64,000 nt of DNA from positions 1 to 64,000 of the forward strand of contig NZ_WJYA01000004.1 in the NCBI RefSeq assembly GCF_009709615.1, in the 5' to 3' direction. This DNA is from Winogradskyella ouciana. Lineage in GTDB: Bacteria; Bacteroidota; Bacteroidia; Flavobacteriales; Flavobacteriaceae. A program made the translations under genes and the position numbers. This document shows positions 38,537-48,901 of this stretch, one piece after another; position 1 is the stretch's first letter, and every line of letters begins with the position of its first letter. The notes below the pieces were generated by a model that was not told where the DNA came from, did not search any database, and was given only the letters and a program-made list of their open reading frames with translations.

Positions 38537-38695
38537 ATTTGCTTAATGAAGAAAAAATAACGCTAGAAGAACTTAAAGTATCGTTTCTGGTTTTTTTGGA
38601 TTGTTTTTTACTAAAACATGATTTTTATCATACTTTTACAGTAAAATTAGGGGTTTTTGGGCTCTTTGTTTAGAACGAATCTAAATAACAATAAA

Positions 38696-39595
38696 ATGAA
38701 TTTAGAAAGATCGACTTCAAAAAGTATCGCTAGAGGTACTTTTGATGAAACGTTTATAGAAGATGGCTTTTTTGTCTTAACATATAAGAATGACGACAAT
38801 GCGGTTCAAATTCTTGAAAGAGAAATTGATAGCAGCTACCTTCAGTTTCATTTTTGTACAAAAGGCAAGGCAGACTTTGTTTTTAATAATGGTAATTACA
38901 CGCTAAACATTATTGAAGACATGTCTTTATTGCTTTATAATCCGCAACGCGATTTACCCATTCATTTAGAATTGCAACCACAGTCTTGGTTGGTGTCTTT
39001 TGTGATTTCGATTAAAAAATTCCACGGTTTGTTTTCTAAGGATGCCAACTATATTACCTTTTTAACCGACGACAACAAGGATAAAAAATACTATACGGAT
39101 GGTAAAATTTCACCATCAATGGCTGTGGTGCTCAACCAATTGATAAGTTTTGGTTTGCACAATTCCATAAAGCCACTTTATTTTAAAGGTAAGGTTTATG
39201 AGCTGTTGAGCCTCTACTTTAACCGCAACGAAGAAGCTGATATTGAGCAATGTCCGTTTTTAGTAGATGAGGAAAATGTAGCCAAACTTAAAAAGGCAAA
39301 GGATATCATCATCGCCAATATGGCTGAGCCTCCAACGCTACAAGAGCTTTCAGAAACCATAGGACTAAGCCTTAAAAAATTAAAAGAAGGCTTTAAGCAA
39401 ATTTATGGCGATACGGTTTATGGCTTTCTGTTTGACTATAAAATGGAAGTGGCTCGCAAACTTTTAGAGTCTGATGATTACAATGTTAACGAAGTCGCGT
39501 TAAAAGTGGGCTACAGTACAGCAAGTCATTTTATTGCGGCATTTAAAAAGAAATTTGGGACTACACCCAAGAAGTATATACAGGCTACTAGTTAA
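38696..39595 (+). CDS. AraC family transcriptional regulator (divergent from hemA)
   Basis: A 299-aa regulator. I chose the ATG at 38696; a TTG at 38657 would add 13 residues. The N-terminal 180 residues form a sensing domain without an obvious cupin motif. The C-terminal AraC domain (about 200-297) has two helix-turn-helices: PTLQELSETIGLSLKKLKEGF, and NVNEVALKVGYSTASHFIAAFKKKFG with the usual P-KKY end. It is divergent from hemA across about 200 bp, so control of hemA and itself is plausible. It has a near-consensus -7 box TACTTTTA at 38631-38638. The stop overlaps the stop of the converging TraB gene. Confidence 0.88.
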   Translation: MNLERSTSKSIARGTFDETFIEDGFFVLTYKNDDNAVQILEREIDSSYLQFHFCTKGKADFVFNNGNYTLNIIEDMSLLLYNPQRDLPIHLELQPQSWLVSFVISIKKFHGLFSKDANYITFLTDDNKDKKYYTDGKISPSMAVVLNQLISFGLHNSIKPLYFKGKVYELLSLYFNRNEEADIEQCPFLVDEENVAKLKKAKDIIIANMAEPPTLQELSETIGLSLKKLKEGFKQIYGDTVYGFLFDYKMEVARKLLESDDYNVNEVALKVGYSTASHFIAAFKKKFGTTPKKYIQATS

Positions 39596-42500
39596 TAATC
39601 ATAATACCCATTATAACCACCTCGAGCACTCGGAGTCACTCGTTTTCGGTCTTTATAAATGGCTAGGTTGATAATCTCTTCGTATTGTTCTTCTAATTCC
39701 TTAGTTTCATCAACAGTGGTACCATAATTTTGAGAAATACTATAGTAGTCTACCACCAACTGTTTAGGGTCTTTAGGTTTTATAAAAGAAATGTAGTGTA
39801 GTACTTCAGACTTACCAGAATACTCGTCATCCTTATCTATCTTAAAGAAATACATTACTGCATTTTTGCCTTTGTCTGTAACAAAATCGCGTTTTAAAAG
39901 AAAACTAATGGAGTCCTTTTCTTTCTCGTAATTAGAATGTGCCAGTAATTTGGATTTAGCAAATTGTTGTTGGCTAATATTAAGAGACTTTATCTTTTTG
40001 TGCAGTTTAGCCTCATCAAGCTTTTCTAGAAGTAGATATAGATTTTCCTCGTCTTCAATTAATTTTTCCTTAAGCTGATCTGGTATGTTTTCCTTGTTCT
40101 TTGATAACAATACATAGTACTTTACCAGTGCTAATTTTTCATCAACATTGAGCATCTTCTCAAAGAAATCTTGGGCAGTACGCTCTTTTCTATATGGAAA
40201 AATAAGATTGATATAAGTTGAAAGGTCATCAGAATAAGAACCGTAGCCATAACCGCTGTTGCTCAAACTACGTTTTACCTCAATTTTACCATCATTAATC
40301 AGTTGATTCTTATATTTATTATAAGTTTTAGTCTTTATATAACCACTGTCTTTAACACGTGCTAACAAATCGTAAAGCGGTTGCTTGTATTCGCTTATAG
40401 TGCTGTACTGAAGTATTTTAGGGTACAACGAGGCTTTTAATTGTAATGAGTCTTTGCCATAATAGTTGTAGAAAATTCCGCCAATACCACCTAAAGGTAG
40501 ATCGCGCTCCATTAAATCTAAGGCCAAGTCGTAATTTTCCTTTTTATTGGAATCGAATAAACCTTCTAAAATAGACGACTGTATTTGCGGATCTGAGTAG
40601 CTATCGTAATACAATTGCTTAATGAAATCTAAATTGTTTTTTAAGTCAATCTCAACAAGTTTTCCTATCAGATGAGACTTTATGTCCATTCGGTCTTTTT
40701 CAAACTCAAAATCCTTCAATACAGATACAATATCCTTGCTGTTATGTTTTTTAAATTTTACGAGACCATAAGATTCTAGGACAATACTGTCGTTTGCTCT
40801 TAAGGCTTCAAAAAACTGCTTGGTCTTGTCTTTAAGAACATCTTTGCCCATTAATGTGTCTATTGGCGTAAAGGAATCGTAGAATTCGGTTACAAACTTT
40901 GAAGGTCCGCTTATGGAATCGATTAAAGTTTTAAGCTGAAAAAGCACACCTTCCTTTAAAATATTCTTAACCATAACCTGCTTTGCACTTGCTGAATCGG
41001 TATAGGTGAAATTGTAATAATGAACATCTTCTAATTTAGATTTAGACCGATTAGCGATGTTAAATCTTTTTTCTGGCTTATAAAATCGAGTGCTGAAGTT
41101 TATGTTTCGCTCTAGGTCTTTCCAAAGGCTATCAACATTATGAAACATCTGCAAATCATGAAACTTCTGTCTCGATATTAAAATTTGTTCATTGGCCTTT
41201 GTAGAATATGTTGTCGATTTTGTTTTCTCTTCGTAATCTTTTTCATCATTATTGTTGTAACTGCCATACCCATAAGGATTAGGTATTGGTGCTTTTGCAT
41301 TTGTGTTTACTGAGAAATGTAACGAAGTGTCTACAACTTTCTCAAAACCTGTATAATTTGTTTTGTTGAACTTAAAGGATTTAAAAAAGTCGGTTTTTTC
41401 AGTTTCATTTGTGCCAACATAACCTAATAGATAGTAACTGCCATCTTTAACCACAGTTTTTAAATGCAAGTTTTTACCAGAAGTAGAATCTAAAACTGCG
41501 CGAGATTCATAGGTTTTATATATACCTTTCTTAAAACCACCTTCAGCTTCTTTAAGCTTGTAGTTTTTATACAGTGCATGGTGAAAATATTTAGCCTCAA
41601 AACTATCTTCTTCAATATAGTCTAAATCGTGTAACGCTACTTCTTCAAGAAAATAGTAGCCATCATCTTTATAGCCTTCTAATAACTTCTTTCCGCTATT
41701 GCTCATATTACTTGTGATGTAATATTCTGGGAAATCAACACTGAATTTTTTGTTTGGCGACACAAAAACCTTACTTAAGCTTGAAGGCTTTTTGATAGTG
41801 ATAGAGTTAAAAATTTTAGCTTCATGATGTAATACAAAATCACTACGCCCAGCAAACTTTACAATGATTATTTCTAAGGGTGTTTGATAGATATGATACT
41901 TTTGAAACTCTCCCTTTTTGGTTTTATTTACAATACTTAAACCAGGATATGGTTCAGCCAATTCTTCTTTTTTAATGATGTCTCCAGGAATATCCTCGTA
42001 CAATAAATCGTCTATGTCCTTAAGCGTGATATTGTCTTTCTCATTAGGCAAATACATAAAACGGCTAATCCTTGTAACGGTTAAATAAGCACCATTGGTC
42101 ATATCAGGATCTAAATAATATTTTTGTCCAGCATAAGAAAACTCTCTTAGCTTGTCATAAGTATTAAGCCCCAAAAACCCATCAGGTGTTTTGTGCATTT
42201 TCAGCTTAGGAGCCACAAAGAGACTATCGAGTTTTGTTTTTTCTGCCTTGCTGAAATCGGTTTGCTCAGAGGTTAAGGCTTTTACTTTGTATCCTCTTTG
42301 GCGTAACATATTAATCATACCTTTATCACCAGGTAAGTGAGCCGCACCAACACCTGCAAAAACGGATTTGGATGGCATCAACTCTACCAAAGAGTTTACC
42401 ATGTTCTCATTTCTAATAAACAGCATATTCTCTCTATAGAATTTTGTATTGACTCCGGCACCAATAGAATCCAATAAATCGAGATTTCTATCGCGATATA

Positions 42501-43113
42501 AATTTTCTTGAATCAAATATGGATTCTCCTTGGCATATAGTTTTTGAATCCAAGGATCTAAATCTTTCTTGTTAGCGTTATACGCTGCTTTTGTAGTTAA
42601 ATAGCGAGATTCTGCTAAATCTTCTAAGCCATAAATTTCCTTTCCATTTTTCTTTCCGGCTTGATAGATAAACATATCTAAATAGGTTTCCTCCTCAAAA
42701 TTGTCAGATGCATTACTCTTTCTGTACAAATAAGCATTTACGGCACCATTATCCATTCTTACTGAAGCTCTAATGGCCATTTCCTCAGGATGGGTTAGTT
42801 TAAAAAGATTGGTGTAGAACTCGTTTTGGTAATTATTGTAAAACGCAATCTCATTTATCATCATGTCGTAGTTAAAACCTGGCCAAGTAATTGGGTCAGA
42901 CTCTAAAGCAATACATTCGCTTTCATTTAAGGCTTTATAGAACACATCATCCAAGCGAAAGGCCACTTTTTTACTCACGTGCATCGTTCCATATAGGTAC
43001 GATGGTTTTTCCAAATCATTACCAGTGATTTCCCAAAGTAAGCTCTGGTATTTCTGTTGGGCAAAGCATGTTATTGAAACTAAAAATATTAGGGCTGTAA
43101 GAATTTTTTTCAT
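39592..43113 (-). CDS. Large TraB/GumN-family secreted protein (1173 aa)
   Basis: A signal peptide (1-18, ending CFAQ) is followed by a TraB/GumN domain (about 22-290), recognised from WEITGNDLEKPSYLYGTMH at its start and AGVGAAHLPGDKGMINML near its end. These TIKI-like domains are thought to be metalloproteases; the N-terminal GTMH and the GAAH motif supply candidate metal ligands. The remaining roughly 880 residues match nothing I recognise. They seem to comprise beta-rich modules (about 330-700) and an alpha-helical, HEAT-like part (about 750-1130), ending in a Tyr/Gly tail. Ordinary family members are about 300 aa. It converges on the AraC gene with overlapping stop codons. Confidence 0.72.
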   Translation of the reverse strand: MKKILTALIFLVSITCFAQQKYQSLLWEITGNDLEKPSYLYGTMHVSKKVAFRLDDVFYKALNESECIALESDPITWPGFNYDMMINEIAFYNNYQNEFYTNLFKLTHPEEMAIRASVRMDNGAVNAYLYRKSNASDNFEEETYLDMFIYQAGKKNGKEIYGLEDLAESRYLTTKAAYNANKKDLDPWIQKLYAKENPYLIQENLYRDRNLDLLDSIGAGVNTKFYRENMLFIRNENMVNSLVELMPSKSVFAGVGAAHLPGDKGMINMLRQRGYKVKALTSEQTDFSKAEKTKLDSLFVAPKLKMHKTPDGFLGLNTYDKLREFSYAGQKYYLDPDMTNGAYLTVTRISRFMYLPNEKDNITLKDIDDLLYEDIPGDIIKKEELAEPYPGLSIVNKTKKGEFQKYHIYQTPLEIIIVKFAGRSDFVLHHEAKIFNSITIKKPSSLSKVFVSPNKKFSVDFPEYYITSNMSNSGKKLLEGYKDDGYYFLEEVALHDLDYIEEDSFEAKYFHHALYKNYKLKEAEGGFKKGIYKTYESRAVLDSTSGKNLHLKTVVKDGSYYLLGYVGTNETEKTDFFKSFKFNKTNYTGFEKVVDTSLHFSVNTNAKAPIPNPYGYGSYNNNDEKDYEEKTKSTTYSTKANEQILISRQKFHDLQMFHNVDSLWKDLERNINFSTRFYKPEKRFNIANRSKSKLEDVHYYNFTYTDSASAKQVMVKNILKEGVLFQLKTLIDSISGPSKFVTEFYDSFTPIDTLMGKDVLKDKTKQFFEALRANDSIVLESYGLVKFKKHNSKDIVSVLKDFEFEKDRMDIKSHLIGKLVEIDLKNNLDFIKQLYYDSYSDPQIQSSILEGLFDSNKKENYDLALDLMERDLPLGGIGGIFYNYYGKDSLQLKASLYPKILQYSTISEYKQPLYDLLARVKDSGYIKTKTYNKYKNQLINDGKIEVKRSLSNSGYGYGSYSDDLSTYINLIFPYRKERTAQDFFEKMLNVDEKLALVKYYVLLSKNKENIPDQLKEKLIEDEENLYLLLEKLDEAKLHKKIKSLNISQQQFAKSKLLAHSNYEKEKDSISFLLKRDFVTDKGKNAVMYFFKIDKDDEYSGKSEVLHYISFIKPKDPKQLVVDYYSISQNYGTTVDETKELEEQYEEIINLAIYKDRKRVTPSARGGYNGYYDY

Positions 43114-43310
43114 TTTTAATATTATAATCAGAACTCGTAAAGATATTTAAATCATTGAAATAGCCATAGTTCGTCAATAAAACTCGTTTAAAAACTCATA
43201 TTATAGATGTTCTAGCTTTTAAATAGAACAAATAAATCACGAAAATATTTGATGATAGCTCAATAACTAATTCCTATTGGAGATAATCAGTTCTATTGCA
43301 ATTAGAGTTG

Positions 43311-43318
43311 TATTTTTG
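43311..43318 (+). promoter_or_regulatory. Bacteroidota -7 promoter box for hemH
   Basis: TATTTTTG followed by CA is a full match to TAnnTTTG, 18 nt before the hemH ATG, giving a short leader. No TTG is seen at standard spacing. Confidence 0.5.
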
Positions 43319-43336
43319 CATTTGAAAAATTGAAGC

Positions 43337-44377
43337 ATGAAAAAAGGAATTCTTCTTGTTAATCTTGGTTCGCCAGACAGTCCAAAACCAAAGGACGTTA
43401 AAAAATACCTTGGCGAATTCTTAATGGACGAACGCGTTATTGATGTGCCACTTTGGGCACGAACGCTTTTAGTTAAAGGTATAATATTAAATACACGACC
43501 AAAAGCTTCGGCAGAAGCCTATCAAAAAATTTGGTGGGACGAAGGTTCTCCATTAATTGTTTTGTCCGAAAGGCTACAAGAAAAAGTACAGGGTAAAGTT
43601 GATTATCCTGTTGCGTTAGCCATGCGTTATGGAAGCATGACGCTGAAAAAAGGGATTCAAGAATTGGTGGATAAAGGCTGTACGGAAATAAAAACTATTC
43701 CGCTCTATCCACAATTTGCCATGGCAACAACAGAAACGATTGACGTAAAAGTGGATGAATTGGTTGCTGAACATTTTCCGCAAGTTACAATTACAAGAAC
43801 ACCAGCCTTTTATAAGCGTGAAGATTACATCAATGTGCTTTCAAAAAGTATTGGTGAAATCCTTGAAGGTTTGGATTATGAGCACATACTTTTTAGTTAT
43901 CACGGAGTTCCAGAACGCCACATCCGAAAAAGTGACATCACTAATGGCAACTGCAAAATGAACGGTAAATGCTGTTTTAAAATGGGCAGTAAACAACACG
44001 AATTCTGTTATCGTCATCAATGCGAAATTACAACAGTAAACGTGGCTAAAAAATTAGGATTAAAAAATGGAACCTATTCCACAACCTTCCAATCCAGATT
44101 AGGTTTCGACCCATGGTTAAAACCCTACACAGACCGAACTATTGAAAGGATGGGCAAAGCAGGAACTAAAAAAATGGCCATCGTCACACCAGCATTTGTA
44201 AGCGATTGTCTTGAAACTCTGGAAGAAATCGCCATGGAAGGCGAAGAGATTTTCCATGAAGTAGGAGGAGAAGAATTCACAGTAATTCCTTGTCTAAACG
44301 ACCGTGAAGATTTTGCTCAAGTCCTTGCAAATATGATTGAAGAATGGGCAAGTTCAGATAAAACTGTACCAGCCTAA
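43337..44377 (+). CDS. hemH: Ferrochelatase
   Basis: Inserts Fe2+ into protoporphyrin IX, the last haem step. The 346-aa protein begins with the family start GILLVNLGSPDSP and has catalytic His189 in SYHGVPERH and the acidic SDCLETLEEI segment. A cysteine-rich stretch (Cys206, 212, 213, 224 and 229) sits after the active site; other bacterial ferrochelatases carry a [2Fe-2S] cluster, and these residues could hold one. The stop codon overlaps the start of the MATE gene by one base (TAATG), so the two are co-translated. Confidence 0.95.
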   Translation: MKKGILLVNLGSPDSPKPKDVKKYLGEFLMDERVIDVPLWARTLLVKGIILNTRPKASAEAYQKIWWDEGSPLIVLSERLQEKVQGKVDYPVALAMRYGSMTLKKGIQELVDKGCTEIKTIPLYPQFAMATTETIDVKVDELVAEHFPQVTITRTPAFYKREDYINVLSKSIGEILEGLDYEHILFSYHGVPERHIRKSDITNGNCKMNGKCCFKMGSKQHEFCYRHQCEITTVNVAKKLGLKNGTYSTTFQSRLGFDPWLKPYTDRTIERMGKAGTKKMAIVTPAFVSDCLETLEEIAMEGEEIFHEVGGEEFTVIPCLNDREDFAQVLANMIEEWASSDKTVPA

Positions 44378-45732
44378 TGGCAAAAGCATCCTCACAGGAA
44401 CTAGGCAACAAATCGATCGGTAAACTTCTGATTCAACAGGCTGTACCAGCATCTATTGGGATTTTGGTCATGTCACTCAACATTCTAATCGATACAATTT
44501 TCGTCGGAAATTGGATTGGGCCAACAGCCATTGCGGCAATCAATATGGTGCTTCCTGTGTCGTTTTTTATTGCGGCTTTGGGTATGTCTATTGGTGTTGG
44601 TGGCTCGTCTATAATTTCAAGAGCTTTGGGAGCTGACAATGAAAAAAAGGCACTCAAGACGTTTGGCAATCAGATTACCCTAACCATTTTTATAACTATT
44701 CTTTTTGTGATTTTCGGGTTGATTTATATCAACGACCTCATTCCAGCTTTTGGAGGAAAAGGAGACATCTTTGAGCCTGCAAAAATTTATTACAGAATTG
44801 TATTGTACGGTGTTCCGGTCTTGGCACTTTGTATGATGGGGAATACAGTCATCCGAGCTGAAGGTAAACCGAAATTTGCCATGTACGCGATGATGTTTCC
44901 ATCCGTTGGAAATTTGATTTTAGACTACCTTTTTATTAATGTTTTTGATTGGGGAATGACTGGTGCTGCATGGGCAACAACAGGCTCATACATCATGTGT
45001 TTCATATTTATTCTTTGGTTTTTCCTGTCGAAAAATTCAGAACTAAAAATCAATGTAAAACATTTTGGGTTGGACTTACCAATCGTCAAGGAAATAGGAT
45101 CTTTAGGATTTGTGACCCTTTCAAGACAAGCCATCGTGAGCGTCACTTATTTATTAATGAATAATATTTTATTCGATTTAGGTGGAGAAACGTCAGTTAC
45201 GGCTTATGCCATTGTTGGTCGAATGTTGATGTTTGCGCTCTTTCCCGTTTACGGTATTACACAAGGATTTTTACCGATTGCAGGCTTCAATTACGGAGCT
45301 TATAAATACGACAGAGTTAAGCAAACCATTTATACTGCGATTAAATATGCCGCTTTGTTGGCTGGTATTGTGTTCATTTTTTTAATGGTGTTTCCAGAAA
45401 CCATTACAAGCGTATTTACACAAGACGCACAAGTATTGAAAGAGACACCACCAGCAATGCGTTGGGTGTTTGCCGCCACACCAATTATTGCGGTACAGTT
45501 GATTGGTGCCGCGTATTTTCAGGCTGTTGGGAAAGCCATTCCTGCATTACTATTAACATTGACACGACAAGGTTTTTTCTTTATTCCACTAATATTAATT
45601 CTGCCAAACTTTTATGGCGAAATGGGTGTTTGGATGTCATTCCCAATTGCTGACGTGTTGGCAACAATAGTTACAGCTTATTTTTTACATCGTGAAGTGA
45701 AGTTAAATTTGAAACCAAAGACGACGGAATAA
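44377..45732 (+). CDS. MATE family efflux transporter
   Basis: A 451-aa inner-membrane antiporter of the multidrug and toxic compound extrusion family. Twelve hydrophobic segments in two halves are visible, with the conserved N-terminal region GKLLIQQAVPASIG and NILIDTIFVGNWIGPTAIAAIN. The substrate cannot be inferred. It is translationally coupled to hemH, so export of a porphyrin or haem precursor is one idea, but MATE family membership alone does not show it. Confidence 0.9.
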   Translation: MAKASSQELGNKSIGKLLIQQAVPASIGILVMSLNILIDTIFVGNWIGPTAIAAINMVLPVSFFIAALGMSIGVGGSSIISRALGADNEKKALKTFGNQITLTIFITILFVIFGLIYINDLIPAFGGKGDIFEPAKIYYRIVLYGVPVLALCMMGNTVIRAEGKPKFAMYAMMFPSVGNLILDYLFINVFDWGMTGAAWATTGSYIMCFIFILWFFLSKNSELKINVKHFGLDLPIVKEIGSLGFVTLSRQAIVSVTYLLMNNILFDLGGETSVTAYAIVGRMLMFALFPVYGITQGFLPIAGFNYGAYKYDRVKQTIYTAIKYAALLAGIVFIFLMVFPETITSVFTQDAQVLKETPPAMRWVFAATPIIAVQLIGAAYFQAVGKAIPALLLTLTRQGFFFIPLILILPNFYGEMGVWMSFPIADVLATIVTAYFLHREVKLNLKPKTTE

Positions 45733-45779
45733 TTTTAAATCCGTAATTTTAGAATTCAAAACTAACGATTCAAATAATT

Positions 45780-48700
45780 ATGCGATTTTCAACCATCCTA
45801 GCAGTCGTTCTGCTGTCATTTTTAAGTCTAAACGTTCAATCCCAAAATTTTGAAGAAGCCGATTACGGTGCTTTAGAGTATCGTTTGCTTGGCCCTTTTA
45901 GAGGCGGAAGAAGTGCAGCCGTAACAGGTGTTCCCAATAAACCCAACTTGTTCTATTTTGGAGCCACTGGTGGAGGTATTTGGAAAACTACTAATGGAGG
46001 TCGCGAATGGGAGAATATTTCAGATGGTTTTTTTGGTGGAAGTATCGGTGCAATCACAGTTTCTAAAAGTGACCCGAATGTGATTTATGTTGGCGGAGGA
46101 GAAAAAACCGTTCGTGGAAACGTGTCGTCTGGTTACGGTATTTGGAAAAGTGTCGATGCAGGAAAAACCTGGACGGAATCTGGATTGAAAAATTCCCGCC
46201 ACGTACCACGAATTGCTGTGCATCCGCAAAATCATAATATAGTATATGCTGGAGTTTTAGGTAATATCTATAAACCAACCCAAGAACGCGGAGTCTATAA
46301 AAGTGTTGATGGTGGAAAAACATGGAAAAAAACCTTATTCGCTAACGACCATGCAGGAGTTGTCGATTTAATTATGGACCCAACCAACCCAAGAATTTTG
46401 TATGCTTCAACTTGGCGTGTGCAACGTACACCTTACAGTTTAAGCTCAGGCGGAGAAGGTTCTGCACTTTGGAAAAGTACAGACAGTGGCGAAACCTGGA
46501 CGGAGATTTCAACCAAAAAAGGATTTCCAGAAGGGATTTTAGGTATTATTGGAGTAACAGTTTCACCAGTGAACAATCAACGTGTTTGGGCAATTATTGA
46601 AAACAAAGATCAAGGAGGATTGTATCGAAGTGACGACGGTGGCGAAACTTGGAATCAAGTGAACGACGAACGAAAGTTACGTCAACGCGCATGGTATTAT
46701 ACACGCGTTTATGCAGATACCGAAGACGTTGATAAAGTGTATGTTTTAAACGTGCGCTACCATAAAAGCACCGATGGCGGAAAAACGTTTAGTACGCACA
46801 ATGCACCTCATGGTGATCATCACGATTTATGGATTGCACCAGAAAACCCAGATAGAATGGTTATAGGCGATGATGGAGGAGCGCAAGTGACTTATGATGG
46901 TGGAGAAACGTGGAGCACGTATCATAATCAACCAACATCACAATTTTATCGTGTGACAACGGATAATGCCTTCCCATATCGTATATACGTAGCACAACAA
47001 GATAATTCAACTATTAGAATTCCACATAGAACGGACGGAAGAGCCATCACCGAAGACGATTGGGAAAGTACAGCAGGAGGTGAGAGTGCACATATTGCCG
47101 TTGATCCAGAAAATAATGATATTGTTTATGGCGGAAGCTACGACGGATTCCTAACACGAGTAAACCACGAAACAGGAACAGTAAGAGCCATCAACGTGTG
47201 GCCAGACAATCCAATGGGTCATGGAGCTGAAGGGATGAAATATCGCTTTCAGTGGAATTTCCCTATTATATTTTCAAAGCATAATCCAGACCGACTTTAT
47301 ACGTTTTCGCAACATGTTCATGTGACCGAAAATGAAGGGCAATCTTGGGAAATAATTAGTCCAGATTTAACTCAAAACGATCCAGAAAAATTAAAATCCT
47401 CTGGAGGACCAATAACACAAGATAATACGTCGGTTGAATATTACTGTACCATTTTTGCCGCACAGGAATCGCCTTTAAAAGAAGGTTTGCTTTGGGTTGG
47501 TAGTGATGATGGATTGATTCATGTGACGCAAGATGGCGGAAAAACGTGGGACAACGTTACGCCAAAAGGGATGCCAGAATGGATGATGATTAACAGTATT
47601 GAGCCAAGCGCATTTGACGAAGGCACGTGCTATGTTGCAGGCACAAAATATAAAACAGGAGATTTTGCACCTTATTTATATAAAACCACAGATTACGGAA
47701 AAACTTGGAAGAAAATTACAGATGGCATCAACGAAGAGCATTTTACAAGAGTACTTCGCGAAGACCCAAAACGTAAAGGGTTGTTGTATGCTGGAACAGA
47801 AACAGGAATGTATATTTCATTTAACGATGGAAAAAACTGGAAACCGTTTCAACTGAATTTGCCAATCGTACCAATTACAGACTTAACCATTAAAGACAAT
47901 AACCTCATCGTTGCCACACAAGGTCGAAGCCTTTGGATGATTGATGATTTATCAGTAATCCATCAATTGTATGACGCAGATTTGAGTAAAACAACATTGT
48001 TCAAACCAAAAGACACGTACAGAATGCGCGGAGGCAGTCGAACAGGAAGCAAAACCACAGGCACAAACCATCCAAATGGTGTGATAACCTATTTTAACTT
48101 GAAAGATTTTGATGAAGATGACAAAGTCTCTTTGACCTATTTCGATACCAAAGGCGACACTATTAAAACGTATTCAAATAAAGACAAAAAAAACATGCTC
48201 AAGGTTGAAAAAGGTGCCAATCAATTTGTTTGGGACATGACCTACGATGGAGCAGAGCGATTGCCTGGAATGATTTTGTGGTGGGCAAGCTTGGAAGGAC
48301 CGAGAGCCATTCCTGGTGATTATAAAGTGACTTTACGTGTTGAAGATTCAATCCCATCAAATGCAATAGAGATGTCGAAACCCTTCACCATTGTTGCAGA
48401 CCCAAGAGCAGAAAGCACGTTGGCAGATATGCAAAAGCAGTTCGATTTTATTAAGGATGTAAATAAAACGATGGATGATGCGCACAAATCCATCAAGAAA
48501 ATTAGAAATATCAATAAACAATTAGGTGGGTTTCAAAAGCAATATAAAAATGATGACAACGTAAAAGACTTGGTTGAAAAGGCTAAAAAATTGGAGGAGG
48601 AATTGTCAAATATCGAAAAAGAACTCTATCAAACCAAAAACCGAAGTGGCCAAGACCCATTAAATTTCCCAATTAAATTAACCAACAAATTAGGGCATTT

Positions 48701-48884
48701 AAATTCATTGGTGAGCATGGGAGATTTCCCGCCAACAGAACAAGATATTGCTGTAAAAAATGAATTAACCGCTAAGATTGAGAAGCAATTAAACGCATTC
48801 AATAACATTTTGAGTGATGAGGTTAAAGCTTTTAATGAAGCCTTTAATAATAAGAATCTCAATTATTTGTTTGTTGAGGACTAG
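45780..48884 (+). CDS. Secreted BNR/sortilin-like beta-propeller protein
   Basis: A 1034-aa secreted protein, often labelled glycosyl hydrolase with BNR repeats. The signal peptide covers 1-22 (ending VQSQ). At least nine BNR/Asp-box motifs of the S-x-D-x-G-x-T-W kind are spread over about 60-700, for example SVDAGKTW, STDSGETW, SDDGGETW and TQDGGKTW, implying one or two beta-propellers of the sortilin/VPS10 type. The C-terminal 250 residues include a beta-rich part and a coiled coil (about 900-1030). No T9SS tail is evident. No catalytic residue set is visible, so the enzymatic label is doubtful; a binding role is as likely. Confidence 0.82.
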   Translation: MRFSTILAVVLLSFLSLNVQSQNFEEADYGALEYRLLGPFRGGRSAAVTGVPNKPNLFYFGATGGGIWKTTNGGREWENISDGFFGGSIGAITVSKSDPNVIYVGGGEKTVRGNVSSGYGIWKSVDAGKTWTESGLKNSRHVPRIAVHPQNHNIVYAGVLGNIYKPTQERGVYKSVDGGKTWKKTLFANDHAGVVDLIMDPTNPRILYASTWRVQRTPYSLSSGGEGSALWKSTDSGETWTEISTKKGFPEGILGIIGVTVSPVNNQRVWAIIENKDQGGLYRSDDGGETWNQVNDERKLRQRAWYYTRVYADTEDVDKVYVLNVRYHKSTDGGKTFSTHNAPHGDHHDLWIAPENPDRMVIGDDGGAQVTYDGGETWSTYHNQPTSQFYRVTTDNAFPYRIYVAQQDNSTIRIPHRTDGRAITEDDWESTAGGESAHIAVDPENNDIVYGGSYDGFLTRVNHETGTVRAINVWPDNPMGHGAEGMKYRFQWNFPIIFSKHNPDRLYTFSQHVHVTENEGQSWEIISPDLTQNDPEKLKSSGGPITQDNTSVEYYCTIFAAQESPLKEGLLWVGSDDGLIHVTQDGGKTWDNVTPKGMPEWMMINSIEPSAFDEGTCYVAGTKYKTGDFAPYLYKTTDYGKTWKKITDGINEEHFTRVLREDPKRKGLLYAGTETGMYISFNDGKNWKPFQLNLPIVPITDLTIKDNNLIVATQGRSLWMIDDLSVIHQLYDADLSKTTLFKPKDTYRMRGGSRTGSKTTGTNHPNGVITYFNLKDFDEDDKVSLTYFDTKGDTIKTYSNKDKKNMLKVEKGANQFVWDMTYDGAERLPGMILWWASLEGPRAIPGDYKVTLRVEDSIPSNAIEMSKPFTIVADPRAESTLADMQKQFDFIKDVNKTMDDAHKSIKKIRNINKQLGGFQKQYKNDDNVKDLVEKAKKLEEELSNIEKELYQTKNRSGQDPLNFPIKLTNKLGHLNSLVSMGDFPPTEQDIAVKNELTAKIEKQLNAFNNILSDEVKAFNEAFNNKNLNYLFVED

Positions 48885-48901
48885 CAAAACATCAATATAT
48901 T

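Noticed and set aside
45780..48884. BNR protein as a sialidase or other glycosyl hydrolase
   Set aside because: Asp-box repeats alone give a propeller fold. I could not find a sialidase catalytic set such as the arginine triad.
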